Shown piece after piece: positions 8,582 to 15,980 of a DNA stretch of 64,000 nucleotides. Source of the DNA: Comamonas testosteroni (GTDB lineage: Bacteria > Pseudomonadota > Gammaproteobacteria > Burkholderiales > Burkholderiaceae_C); the NCBI RefSeq assembly GCF_000761245.1, contig NZ_AWOR01000078.1, positions 124,001-188,000 on the forward strand, read 5' to 3'. A program made the position numbers and the translations under genes. Position 1 is the stretch's first letter, and the number at the start of each line of letters is the position of its first letter. The notes beneath the pieces are model-generated. The model searched no databases and was not told the origin of the DNA. It saw only the letters and a list, made by a program, of their open reading frames with translations.

Positions 8582-9807
8582 GCGGTGTCTCCTGCGCGCT
8601 CGGCGGTGTTCAGTTCTTTGGCAATGCCTTCAAAATAGGAGCGCATCACGCCCATATAGCGTGGGTCATCAAGCAAAAACGCATCATGGCCATGGGGGGC
8701 GTCGATCTCGGCATAGCTGACGTCGCGGTTGTTCTCCAGCAGCGACTTGACGATCTCTCGGCTGCGCGCCGGGGCAAAGCGCCAGTCCGTCGTGAAGCTC
8801 ACCAGCAAGAACCTGGCCTTGGCCACGGCCAGCGCCCGGGTCAGATCGCCATCATGGGAGCGGGCCGGATCGAAATAGTCCAGGGCGCGGGTGATGAGCA
8901 GATAGGTGTTTGCGTCAAAGTAGCCGCTGAACTTCTCGCCCTGGTAGCGCAGATAGCTCTCGATCTGGAACTCCACATCCTGTGTGCTGTACAGGTAATC
9001 GCGCCGATCCGACGCTGGGCCGCCCCGAGTCGGGTCAGCCCCCTCTGGGGGCAGCGAACCATGTGCAGCGGGCAGCGTGGGGGCCCTGAGAGTGCGGCCG
9101 AACTTCTGGTTCATCACGTCATCGCTCAGATAGGTGATGTGACCGATCATGCGCGCGATGCGCAGGCCGCGCGCGGGCACCACGCCATGCTCGTAGAAAT
9201 GGCCGCCGTTGAAATCCGGGTCGGTGACGATGGCGCGACGCGCCACCTCGTTGAAGGCGATGTTCTCGGCGTTCAGATTCGGCGCGCTGGCCACCACCAC
9301 GGCATGGCGCATGCGCTCGGGATAGCGCAGCGACCAGGACAGGGCCTGCATGCCGCCCAGGCTGCCGCCCAGCACGGCGGCGAGCCTCCCGATGCCCAGG
9401 CGGTCCAGCAGGCGGGCCTGCGCATCCACCCAGTCCTCCACCGTCACCACGGGAAAATCCGCACCATAGGGCTTGCCCGTAGCCGAGTTGGTGTGCATGG
9501 GGCCGGTGGAGCCGAAGCAGGAGCCCAGATTGTTGATGCCGATGACAAAGAATTTGTCAGTATCGACGGGCTTGCCCGGGCCGATCATGTTGTCCCACCA
9601 GCCTTCGCTCTTGGGCTGGCCCTCGTAGCTGCCGGCTACATGGTGGGAGGCATTGAGCGCATGACAGACCACGATGGCATTGCTCTTGTCGGCATTGAGC
9701 TGGCCATAGGTCTCGAAGGCAAGGTCGTAGTCGGCGATGGAGCCACCGCTTTGCAAGGGCAGCGGCTCATCAAAATGCATGAACTGAGGTGTCGCGATGA
9801 AGGACAT
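8578..9807 (-). CDS. metX: Homoserine O-acyltransferase MetX with a 27-residue insert
   Basis: Alpha/beta-hydrolase-fold enzyme that acylates homoserine for methionine synthesis. The protein has 409 residues, longer than the roughly 380 usual for relatives. Seen are [14 protein letters not shown], the nucleophile elbow [13 protein letters not shown], and late catalytic Asp and His ([25 protein letters not shown]). After [10 protein letters not shown] the family normally continues directly to [13 protein letters not shown]. Here about 27 residues intervene (starting [19 protein letters not shown]), encoded by a GC-rich repeat-like segment at 9012-9087, in frame. The ATG at 9807 gives the family-typical [12 protein letters not shown] at 9858 is in frame, but no Shine-Dalgarno sequence supports either start; the U-tract of a terminator ends three bases before the ATG. 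Confidence 0.93.
   Translation of the reverse strand: MSFIATPQFMHFDEPLPLQSGGSIADYDLAFETYGQLNADKSNAIVVCHALNASHHVAGSYEGQPKSEGWWDNMIGPGKPVDTDKFFVIGINNLGSCFGSTGPMHTNSATGKPYGADFPVVTVEDWVDAQARLLDRLGIGRLAAVLGGSLGGMQALSWSLRYPERMRHAVVVASAPNLNAENIAFNEVARRAIVTDPDFNGGHFYEHGVVPARGLRIARMIGHITYLSDDVMNQKFGRTLRAPTLPAAHGSLPPEGADPTRGGPASDRRDYLYSTQDVEFQIESYLRYQGEKFSGYFDANTYLLITRALDYFDPARSHDGDLTRALAVAKARFLLVSFTTDWRFAPARSREIVKSLLENNRDVSYAEIDAPHGHDAFLLDDPRYMGVMRSYFEGIAKELNTAERAGDTA
9012..9087. repeat. Intergenic-type repeat captured inside metX
   Basis: GC-rich segment containing GGGCCGCCCCGAGTCGGGTC, the palindromic AGCCCCCTCTGGGGGCAGCG, and GCGGGCAGCGTGGGGGCCC. It reads in frame through metX as the extra residues between GRTLR and RDYLYST. 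The wording resembles a second type of short intergenic repeat I associate with Comamonadaceae, distinct from family A of this window. No second copy was seen here, so repeat status rests on recall and on its position as an insert. Confidence 0.6.
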
Positions 9808-9810
9808 ATG

Positions 9811-9844
9811 AAAAAACCCGGCATCGCTAAAAACGAGGCCGGGT
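9811..9844 (-). terminator. Intrinsic terminator in the metX leader
   Basis: On the minus strand, ACCCGGC and GCCGGGT form a seven-base-pair stem around a 14-base loop, followed by six T. The U-tract ends three bases before the metX ATG. It lies downstream of the SAM-II aptamer at 9870-9921, so it probably is the expression platform for transcription attenuation. Only 25 bases separate it from the aptamer; the alternative (antiterminator) pairing was not worked out. Confidence 0.75.
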
Positions 9845-9869
9845 CGGTGTACTGTCACTTCGCGGACGG

Positions 9870-9921
9870 GTCTTTAGCTGGATTTATAAAGCGCCCGCAA
9901 GCTTTGGCAAATCGGCGCGTG
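9870..9921 (-). promoter_or_regulatory. SAM-II riboswitch upstream of metX
   Basis: The minus strand contains, in order, the hallmarks of the SAM-II (metA) aptamer: CGCGCCGATTT, then GCTTGCGGGCGC, then TATAAATCCAGCTAAAG. The P1 arms GCGCC and GGCGC pair perfectly, and the GATTT loop and AGCTAAAG tail are in the expected places for the pseudoknot. SAM-II binds S-adenosylmethionine and commonly precedes methionine-synthesis genes in proteobacteria. Here it lies about 63 bases before metX, which fits feedback control. Identification is by eye against the remembered consensus. Confidence 0.9.
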
Positions 9922-9929
9922 AAAAATAC

Positions 9930-9959
9930 AGTGTACTGCATTCATTGCACCGAACTCAA
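9930..9959 (-). promoter_or_regulatory. Candidate sigma-70 promoter for the metX leader
   Basis: Minus strand TTGAGT (9954-9959) and TACACT (9930-9935) are spaced by 18 bases. Transcription would begin about seven bases before the SAM-II aptamer. Position makes it plausible; the hexamers are not perfect. Confidence 0.5.
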
Positions 9960-10024
9960 AAGGAGCCTGTCAAGGCTGTCCAAGCCTTTTGAGCCTTGTT
10001 CAAATAGCTATGCTTTTGGTAGTT

Positions 10025-10636
10025 TCACACCTTGGTCAGGAGCGCCGCCACACCCAGCACCAGGAAGATCACGGCGCACACACGGTGAATCGTCTTGATC
10101 GGCAGCTTCTTGGTGATCTTCTCGCCAAACCACACCACCGGCGCATTGGCCAGCATCATGCCCAGCGTGGTGCCTGCCACCACCCAGTAATACGACAGAG
10201 GGTACTTGGCGGCCAGACCCACCGTGGCCAGTTGGGTCTTGTCCCCCATCTCGGCCAGGAAGAACAGCATCAGCGTCGTACCAAATACACCCCAACGCCC
10301 GGCGCCATTGCCGGTATCGTCATCGTCTAACTTGTCGGGAATCAGCATCCAGCCCGCCATGAGGATGAATGAAATCCCCAAGATCCAGCGCAGCACGTCG
10401 GGACCTAGCATCGTGGTGATCCAGTTGCCCACGGCGCCGGCCAGAGCATGGTTGACCAGCGTCGCGACAAAAATGCCGGCCACGATGGGCAGGGGTTTGC
10501 GGAACTTGGCTGCCAGTACCAATGACAGCAGTTGGGTCTTGTCCCCCATCTCGGCCAGGGCGACGATGGAGGTGGATATGAGAAAGGCTTCCATGATGGG
10601 GATAGACGGCCGGAGTTGCCAGAACGCATTGATCAC
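10025..10636 (-). CDS. UPF0016/GDT1 (TMEM165) family manganese exporter
   Basis: Inner-membrane cation transporter with about six membrane helices. The family motif E-x-G-D-K-T occurs twice (LAEMGDKTQLLS and LAEMGDKTQLAT), once per inverted repeat. The second half follows an acidic loop (DKLDDDDTGN). Members such as Vibrio and Neisseria MneA/MntX export Mn2+, and a yybP-ykoY Mn riboswitch directly upstream supports that role. Two starts are possible. GTG at 10636 has GGAG seven bases upstream and gives MINAFWQLRPS (203 residues). ATG at 10594 (MEAFLISTS, 189 residues) matches the usual family N-terminus but has no ribosome-binding site. Confidence 0.9.
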   Translation of the reverse strand: MINAFWQLRPSIPIMEAFLISTSIVALAEMGDKTQLLSLVLAAKFRKPLPIVAGIFVATLVNHALAGAVGNWITTMLGPDVLRWILGISFILMAGWMLIPDKLDDDDTGNGAGRWGVFGTTLMLFFLAEMGDKTQLATVGLAAKYPLSYYWVVAGTTLGMMLANAPVVWFGEKITKKLPIKTIHRVCAVIFLVLGVAALLTKV

Positions 10637-10644
10637 GCACCGAC

Positions 10645-10815
10645 TCCGGCCTATCTCTTCATAGGTTTTCTCGGTACGTAATCAATGGTCTCGACCGGTC
10701 GCACCACGCATTGCACGCTGTGCCGCATGCGCCATAGATCACGAGGACCCAAGTCTGTTGACGCATGCATCCGGCAGATGACTGCCGAACGGCCTACTCC
10801 CCAAAGAAAGTAGCC
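10645..10815 (-). promoter_or_regulatory. yybP-ykoY (manganese) riboswitch upstream of the UPF0016 exporter
   Basis: The minus strand carries the signature TTTGGGGAGTAGGCC (about 10792-10806), followed by a GC-rich hairpin region with ATGCGTCAACAG and, about 110 bases on, CGAGACCATTGATTACG. These blocks are the ones I recall from the E. coli mntP leader. The element ends in CCTATGAAGAGATAGG, a short hairpin just before the GGAG of the gene, compatible with control of translation. Mn2+ binding should switch expression on. The 5' limit and full fold were not computed. Confidence 0.8.
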
Positions 10816-10958
10816 GTCATTCTACATGCTTAACCCTGTAAGGCATCTGCGTATTTGGATATTCAAAATTTTGTATTTCAGGGTAACTCCCATCAGGACA
10901 ATGTTGTTACAAGCACGAAATTTGATCTTTTCGTAATACTACGGCTTCTCTTGTGACT

Positions 10959-10964
10959 CATAAT
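10959..10964 (+). promoter_or_regulatory. Candidate -10 box of the first RRM gene
   Basis: CATAAT follows CTTGTGACT. A similar CTTGT...CATAAT arrangement (11588-11593) precedes the second RRM gene. This would give a leader of about 118 bases for rbp1. No good -35 hexamer is apparent; offered as the best match only. The rest of the stretch from 10816 to 10958 holds nothing else I recognise. Confidence 0.35.
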
Positions 10965-11088
10965 GCTTGAGTCTTTGTCTGGAAAGCAATTTCTGGACGG
11001 GGCAAGTGCGTTAGCGTCTCTAATGTTGTCATCCAAGGCTGACTCCCTAGGGCTCCATCGCGTTTTCAAGTTTTTTCAGGAGTCCAGC

Positions 11089-11484
11089 ATGGGCAACAAG
11101 CTTTACGTAGGCAATCTGCCTTATTCCTTCCGCGACCAAGATCTGCAAGACAGCTTCAGCGAATTCGGCACTGTGAACAGCGCCAAGGTGATGATGGAGC
11201 GCGACACCGGCCGTTCCAAGGGCTTTGGCTTTGTGGAAATGGGCAGCGATGCCGAAGCACAAGCCGCTATCCAAGGCCTGCACGGCCAAAACCGTGGCGG
11301 CCGTGACCTGGTCGTGAACGAAGCACGTCCCATGGAGCCCCGTCCTCCCCGTTCCGGCGGCTTTGGCGGTGGCTTCGGTGGCGGCCGTGAAGGCGGCGGC
11401 TTCGGCGGTGGCCGTGGCGATGGCGGCGGCTTCGGCGGCGGCCGCGGCGATGGCGGCGGCTACGGTCGTCGCAATAGCTACTAA
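11089..11484 (+). CDS. Glycine-rich RRM RNA-binding protein (first of a tandem pair)
   Basis: Protein of 131 residues. One RNA-recognition motif spans about residues 1-80: RNP2 is KLYVGNLPY and RNP1 is SKGFGFVEM. A short linker (VNEARPMEPRPPR) leads to a Gly/Arg/Phe-rich tail of repeats such as GGGFGGGRGDGG. Such proteins resemble the cyanobacterial Rbp and plant glycine-rich cold-induced RNA chaperones; an mRNA- or cold-related role is inferred. The start at 11089 has AGGAG at optimal spacing (CAGGAGTCCAGC). The open frame extends upstream to 10963 through the leader. A strong terminator follows, so it is a separate transcription unit from the paralogue 240 bases on. Confidence 0.92.
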   Translation: MGNKLYVGNLPYSFRDQDLQDSFSEFGTVNSAKVMMERDTGRSKGFGFVEMGSDAEAQAAIQGLHGQNRGGRDLVVNEARPMEPRPPRSGGFGGGFGGGREGGGFGGGRGDGGGFGGGRGDGGGYGRRNSY

Positions 11485-11502
11485 TCAGTTATTGCCAATA
11501 AC

Positions 11503-11530
11503 AAAAAAAGGATCTTCGGATCCTTTTTTT
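11503..11530 (+). terminator. Terminator of the first RRM gene
   Basis: Perfect stem AAAAAAAGGATC / GATCCTTTTTTT around TTCG, ending in seven T. It can work in both directions. It is immediately followed by a further perfect hairpin GTTGCTAA-ACG-TTAGCAAC (11531-11549), which may be the 5' border of the next leader. Confidence 0.9.
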
Positions 11531-11587
11531 GTTGCTAAACGTTAGCAACGCGGTTTTCGAGCATTTATTTTTTTCCTTGTTCTCCGT

Positions 11588-11593
11588 CATAAT
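11588..11593 (+). promoter_or_regulatory. Candidate -10 box of the second RRM gene
   Basis: CATAAT after CTTGTTCTCCGT resembles the sequence before the first RRM gene. It would produce a leader of about 127 bases containing short inverted repeats, a layout reminiscent of cold-shock mRNAs. Confidence 0.35.
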
Positions 11594-11726
11594 TCCTTTC
11601 TCGGGGCATTTCCCGTTCACAAGCGAATAGGTGTTCAGGATTTCTTTGCATGTTTTCCCATGAATATGCGACGGCCACCCTGAATTCGATCGCGCCCTTG
11701 AAGCATTGAGGAGCTAGGAGTTATTA

Positions 11727-12218
11727 ATGGGCAATAAGCTGTATGTCGGCAACCTTCCCTATGGTGTGCGTGACAACGATCTTGAGCAGGCGTTCGGCCA
11801 GTTTGGAGCCGTAGCAAGTGCACGCGTCATGATGGAACGAGACACCGGCCGCTCCAAAGGCTTTGGTTTTGTGGAAATGGCCAGCGAAGCAGAAGCACAA
11901 GCTGCCATTCAAGGCATGAATGGTCAGCCCCTCGGGGGTCGCAGCCTCGTCGTGAATGAGGCACGCCCCATGGAACCTCGCCCCCCTCGCACCGGCGGTT
12001 ATGGAGGCGGCTTCCGCAATGAAGGCGGTTTTGGCGGCGGTAATCGCGATGGCGGTTACGGTGGCCGCAGTGAAGGTGGCGGCTATGGTCGCGGTGATAG
12101 CGGCGGCGGCTATGGCGGTGGTGGTCGCGGCGAAGGCGGCTTCCGCAGCCCCTATGGCTCAGGCCCACGCCACGGTGGTCGCGGCGGCTACGGTGGTGGC
12201 AATAACCACGGCGAATGA
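11727..12218 (+). CDS. Glycine-rich RRM RNA-binding protein (second of a tandem pair)
   Basis: Protein of 163 residues, clearly paralogous to the preceding gene. RNP2 is KLYVGNLPY, RNP1 is SKGFGFVEM, and the blocks MMERDTGRSKGFGF and VVNEARPMEPRPPR are identical in both. The C-terminal tail is longer and richer in Tyr, Arg and Asn (YGGG, RNEGG and GRGDSGGG repeats). AGGAG lies before the ATG (GCTAGGAGTTATTA). It has its own leader and terminator. Probably an RNA chaperone; targets unknown. The strong identity of the RRM contrasts with the diverged tail, which suggests a duplication with relaxed constraint on the tail. Confidence 0.92.
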   Translation: MGNKLYVGNLPYGVRDNDLEQAFGQFGAVASARVMMERDTGRSKGFGFVEMASEAEAQAAIQGMNGQPLGGRSLVVNEARPMEPRPPRTGGYGGGFRNEGGFGGGNRDGGYGGRSEGGGYGRGDSGGGYGGGGRGEGGFRSPYGSGPRHGGRGGYGGGNNHGE

Positions 12219-12238
12219 GCTTCCTTTAGCAGCTCAGC

Positions 12239-12270
12239 AATAAAGGCACGATAACGTGCCTTTATTTATT
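12239..12270 (+). terminator. Terminator of the second RRM gene
   Basis: AATAAAGGCACG-ATAA-CGTGCCTTTATT forms a 12-base-pair stem followed by a T-rich tract. It lies between convergent genes and may also serve the SDR operon from the other strand. Confidence 0.88.
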
Positions 12271-12315
12271 TTTGAAGACATTCAAATGCATAGTCATTTT
12301 CCCAATGTCTTCCAC

Positions 12316-13107
12316 TCAATCCTTTTTTAGATGTCTGGGCTTTCTGGTTTTCCCCAGAGTCAATCTATCCCATAGATAAGCAGGCAGCATCCGCATTACG
12401 CTGCCGACAATCCTCATCTGCCAGGGAATAATCGCATATCTGGCTTTGCGCTCGATAACCCGAAAGGCACGCCTTGCGAACTCCTCGGGCGAGAGCAGAA
12501 AAGGCATGGCATACGGATTATTCTTCGTCAACGGAGTGTCCACATAGCCAGGCAATAAACTGGTCACAGAGACCCCGGATTTCTGCAACTCAACGCGCAG
12601 ACTCTCACAGTAAGCAATAGCTGCCGCTTTACTGGCCGAATATGCGGCATGGCCGGGCAAGCCGCGAATACCGGCCACACTGCAAATACCCACCAGACGC
12701 CCGGAGCCGCGTCGCACCATGGGAGCAATAAACGGCTGGAAGCTTGCAGCCAGCCCCATGGTGTTGCTGGCCAGCACCTGCTGCATGACCTCAAGATCCT
12801 CGCGCAAGGAGGTATCCACGCCCCAGCTGACACCCGCGTTGGCTATAACAACATCGGGCAGGCCCTGGCGCTCAAGACAGGCCTTCGCAGCACCGCAGAT
12901 GCTGTCGATGTCCGTGACATCCGCGCCATAAACGGCGTAGCGGGATGCATCCATTCGCATGGACTGCGCCCACTGCTCCATGACTGTGGTGCGTCTTGCC
13001 ACCAAGGCGATCGACCAGCCCAGCTGGTAGTAGTGCCAGGCCAGGGCCTGACCTATGCCGCTGGAGGCACCGGTGATGTAGACGAGTCCGGCCCCATGTC
13101 CTGCCAT
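12316..13107 (-). CDS. Short-chain dehydrogenase/reductase
   Basis: Protein of 263 residues. The NAD(P)-binding motif TGASSGIGQAL is at the N-terminus, followed by VVIANAGVSWG, a catalytic Ser (ICSVAGIRG) and the YSASK active-site motif. The C-terminus is extended and basic (RLTLGKTRKPRHLKKD) after a hydrophobic stretch, so membrane association is possible. It is the last gene of the kdsD-kdsC-lptC operon, three bases after lptC, where lptA would often be found. The placement suggests an envelope- or lipid-related substrate, but none can be named. Arg/His in the cofactor loop (VARRTT) slightly favours NADPH. Confidence 0.88.
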   Translation of the reverse strand: MAGHGAGLVYITGASSGIGQALAWHYYQLGWSIALVARRTTVMEQWAQSMRMDASRYAVYGADVTDIDSICGAAKACLERQGLPDVVIANAGVSWGVDTSLREDLEVMQQVLASNTMGLAASFQPFIAPMVRRGSGRLVGICSVAGIRGLPGHAAYSASKAAAIAYCESLRVELQKSGVSVTSLLPGYVDTPLTKNNPYAMPFLLSPEEFARRAFRVIERKARYAIIPWQMRIVGSVMRMLPAYLWDRLTLGKTRKPRHLKKD

Positions 13108-13110
13108 GGC

Positions 13111-13731
13111 TTATGGCTTCTGGCTAGGCTGGATGACGCCTTTGACCCGTCCCTGCATCTGCAGAATCTGATCAAGGTGCGCGTACTGCATGCTGTCACC
13201 TGTAAATCTGTCATTGCCACGGATCATGACCACAGACTTGTTGGTGCTGACGCGCTCGTCATTGGGCCAGATTTGCAGGAATTCGCTCTCCAGCCGCATG
13301 ACAGGCAAAGCCTTCTGGGTTGCAGTTGCAGGTAGCGGCTCGCGCTGAATGACGGCCTGGCCGAACATCTGGATTTCCGAGCCATCGCCATTGCTCAATG
13401 CCCGGTTGGAGCTACCCACAGTCTTGCGTCCATCAGGCGTGAAGCTCAGCATGCGTGCGTCGTAGACTTCCAGCGTATCGGTATCGGGAAAGTGCTCACC
13501 TGTCGTGCCATTCAGCCGATTTTTGAGGCGGCCCGATGCTTCGAAATTCTTGATGACGAAGTCTTTGAGGAAATAGTCCGGATCGTGCCGCACGGCCTTC
13601 TCCGCGCCACTGACAATCGGCTTGGGAGCATTGCGCACCAGCCACCAGGTGCCCAGTGCCAGCAGGCCCATGATGAGCACGGGGAGGTACATCGAGGCCT
13701 TGTCGCCCACACGGCGCCATTGCCCACTCAT
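13111..13731 (-). CDS. lptC: LPS export protein LptC
   Basis: Bitopic inner-membrane protein that receives LPS from LptB2FG and passes it to LptA. The protein has 206 residues. A single membrane helix (MYLPVLIMGLLALGTWWLV) is followed by a periplasmic beta-jellyroll with the family wording PDYFLKDFVIKNF, DTLEVYDARML and STNKSVVMIRGNDRFTGD. The ATG overlaps the kdsC stop by four bases (13728-13731). An SDR gene rather than lptA-lptB follows. Confidence 0.92.
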   Translation of the reverse strand: MSGQWRRVGDKASMYLPVLIMGLLALGTWWLVRNAPKPIVSGAEKAVRHDPDYFLKDFVIKNFEASGRLKNRLNGTTGEHFPDTDTLEVYDARMLSFTPDGRKTVGSSNRALSNGDGSEIQMFGQAVIQREPLPATATQKALPVMRLESEFLQIWPNDERVSTNKSVVMIRGNDRFTGDSMQYAHLDQILQMQGRVKGVIQPSQKP

Positions 13732-14291
13732 GAGCCATACCCCGAAAGCAGCGCCGCATAAGCACCATTGGCGGCCAGGAGCAGATCGCAGAACTGCCGC
13801 ACCGCCCCCTCTCCGCCATTCTTGGCACTGACCCAGTCCGCCACATGCAATGCCTCGTCATGGGCATTGGCGGGTGCGCAGGAAAAGTGGCTGCGACGCA
13901 TGACGGGAAGATCGGGCCAGTCGTCTCCCATGGCGGCGGCCTGCGGCCATTGCAGACCCAGTTCAGCCAGGATGGACTCGGCAGCCGGCACTTTGTCCTC
14001 CGTGCCAAAGCGCGCATGTTCAATGCCCAGTTGCTTCAAGCGCAAACGCAGCGGCGCGGAGTCTCGCCCCGTCACCACGGCCGGCGTGATGCCGGCCTTT
14101 TGCAACATTTTCAGGCCATGACCATCCAGCGTATGGAATCGCTTGAGGACCTCACCCTCGCCCGAGAAGTAAAGGCCGCCGTCGGTCAGGACGCCATCCA
14201 CATCGAAGAAGGCCACACGAATTCCCTGGGCCTTGAGCAACAGCTGTGGGTCCCATTGCTGGCGGGGTGTCAGAGCAGGTCGGTTCATCAA
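13728..14291 (-). CDS. kdsC: 3-deoxy-D-manno-octulosonate 8-phosphate phosphatase KdsC
   Basis: HAD-superfamily phosphatase (C0 type, no cap; tetrameric in relatives) that releases Kdo from Kdo-8-P. The protein has 187 residues. The nucleophile motif is [13 protein letters not shown], motif II is [10 protein letters not shown], a Lys lies in DKVPAAE, and the late Asp pair is [11 protein letters not shown]. It overlaps kdsD upstream and lptC downstream by four bases each, so the three are translationally coupled. Cytoplasmic. Confidence 0.95.
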   Translation of the reverse strand: MMNRPALTPRQQWDPQLLLKAQGIRVAFFDVDGVLTDGGLYFSGEGEVLKRFHTLDGHGLKMLQKAGITPAVVTGRDSAPLRLRLKQLGIEHARFGTEDKVPAAESILAELGLQWPQAAAMGDDWPDLPVMRRSHFSCAPANAHDEALHVADWVSAKNGGEGAVRQFCDLLLAANGAYAALLSGYGS

Positions 14292-15289
14292 ATCACCTTG
14301 GCACGCATCAGATCGCGAATATGCACCACACCCTGCAGGAGCTGGTTGTCATCGGCCACCAACACTGCGGTAATGCCATGTTCTTCCATCATGCGTGCCG
14401 CAGCAACCGCCAGCAGATCAGGCTTGATCGTCATAGGCCTGGCATGCATGACGTCCTGCGCCGTGCGGCTGCGCAGATCCACGCCTGCTTCCACACAGCG
14501 GCGCAAATCACCATCGGTAAAGATCCCCACCAGCTCACCGGATGCGTTGACCACAGCGGAGCAGCCCAGGCCCTTGGCACTCATTTCGCGCATCAGGTCC
14601 ACGCTACTCACATCCTGGACAACCTGGGGCACATCGACACCACGACGCATCACATCGCGCACATGGGTCAGCAGGCGTCGACCCAGAGCTCCTCCGGGAT
14701 GCGAGCGAGCAAAATCCTCGGCACCAAAGCCCCGCGCATCGAGCAAGGCCACGGCCAGCGCATCTCCCATGGCCAGCTGAGCCGTGGTGCTGGCAGTGGG
14801 TGCCAGGTTCAAGGGGCAGGCTTCCTTGTCGACATGGGTGTCCAGCACCCAGTCTGCATGCTTGGCCAGTGTCGATTGCAGACCACCGGTCACGGCCACC
14901 AAGGGCACGCCCATGCGCTTGATGGCGGGCAGCACGCCGGTCAGCTCATCGGTCTCGCCGCTATTGGACAGGGCCAGCACCAGGTCGTCCTGCGTCAGCA
15001 TGCCCAGATCTCCATGACTGGCTTCTGCGGGGTGCACGAAAAAGGAGGGGGTCCCTGTGGACGCGAGCGTCGCGGCCACCTTTCGGCCCACATGCCCGCT
15101 TTTGCCCATGCCCATGACCACCACACGGCCCGGCAGCTGCAAAATGCGCTGAACCACCGCCGTGAATGCACCATTGAGGCGCGCCGACATCGCACGCAGG
15201 GCAGCGGCCTCTATATCCAGGGCCTCGCGGGCCAGGCTCAAAGCTCGCGGTGCGTCGATCAGACGCGAATTGGCAGCATCAGAATTCAT
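14288..15289 (-). CDS. kdsD: Arabinose-5-phosphate isomerase KdsD
   Basis: Converts ribulose-5-phosphate to arabinose-5-phosphate, the first step of Kdo synthesis. The protein has 333 residues. The N-terminal SIS domain contains [36 protein letters not shown] and [11 protein letters not shown]. Two CBS domains follow ([12 protein letters not shown] and [12 protein letters not shown]). First gene of the kdsD-kdsC-lptC-SDR operon, divergent from apt. Cytoplasmic. Confidence 0.95.
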   Translation of the reverse strand: MNSDAANSRLIDAPRALSLAREALDIEAAALRAMSARLNGAFTAVVQRILQLPGRVVVMGMGKSGHVGRKVAATLASTGTPSFFVHPAEASHGDLGMLTQDDLVLALSNSGETDELTGVLPAIKRMGVPLVAVTGGLQSTLAKHADWVLDTHVDKEACPLNLAPTASTTAQLAMGDALAVALLDARGFGAEDFARSHPGGALGRRLLTHVRDVMRRGVDVPQVVQDVSSVDLMREMSAKGLGCSAVVNASGELVGIFTDGDLRRCVEAGVDLRSRTAQDVMHARPMTIKPDLLAVAAARMMEEHGITAVLVADDNQLLQGVVHIRDLMRAKVI

Positions 15290-15400
15290 GCCCGGATTTT
15301 AGCCAGCCCATGCTTGCCGGGCAGCGGGCAACATCCCTTTGGCCCGCATTTCAGGCCTGAGCCCATACACTGGCGAGCATTCAAGAACTCAGGCGGCCCC

Positions 15401-15958
15401 ATGCAAGCTTCCACCAGCGTCAACGACTATCTGCGCGACCATATCCGCACCGTGCCGGACTGGCCTGCGCCGGGCGTGCAATTTCGCGACATCACACCCC
15501 TGCTGCAAGATCCCAAGGTCTTTCGCATCATGACCGATGCCTTTGTTCACCGTTACATGGACCCCAAGCTGCGCCCTGACGTGGTGGCCGGCCTGGATGC
15601 GCGCGGATTTATTCTGGGTGCAGTGATCGCTCACGAGCTCAACGTCGGCTTTGTGCCCATCCGCAAAAAAGGCAAGCTGCCCTTCACCACGGTGGAGGAA
15701 ACCTATGAGCTCGAATACGGCAGCGCTACCGTGGAACTGCACACCGATGCCGTCAAGTCCGGCGACCGTGTGTTGCTGATTGATGATTTGATCGCCACCG
15801 GCGGCACCATGATGGCCGGCAAGAAACTGCTGGAAAAGCTGGGTGCTACCGTGGTGGAAGGCGCAGCGATTGTGGACCTGCCGGAACTGGGCGGCTCCAA
15901 GCACCTCAAGGACAGCGGGCTGCCCCTGTTCACTCTGGTTGACTTTGCCGGGCACTGA
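15401..15958 (+). CDS. apt: Adenine phosphoribosyltransferase
   Basis: Salvages adenine to AMP using PRPP. The protein has 185 residues, normal length. Family motifs are [35 protein letters not shown] and the PRPP-binding [17 protein letters not shown]. The frame stays open for over a kilobase upstream as an antisense shadow of kdsD, but the ATG at 15401 fits the family N-terminus and has AGGCGG just upstream. A TACACT box at 15366-15371 may be the -10. It is divergent from kdsD and convergent with the next gene. Confidence 0.95.
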   Translation: MQASTSVNDYLRDHIRTVPDWPAPGVQFRDITPLLQDPKVFRIMTDAFVHRYMDPKLRPDVVAGLDARGFILGAVIAHELNVGFVPIRKKGKLPFTTVEETYELEYGSATVELHTDAVKSGDRVLLIDDLIATGGTMMAGKKLLEKLGATVVEGAAIVDLPELGGSKHLKDSGLPLFTLVDFAGH

Positions 15959-15980
15959 GCAGCCCAGCGGCAGCCCTGGA

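Noticed and set aside
11363-12243. Glycine-rich tails of the RRM genes as a tandem DNA repeat or CRISPR-like array
   Set aside because: The repeats follow codon phase and are degenerate; they encode GGG/FGGG/GRGDG motifs.
14246-15400. Long open frame upstream of and in frame with apt on the plus strand
   Set aside because: It is the antisense shadow of kdsD. The apt family N-terminus begins at 15401 and the upstream residues match nothing.
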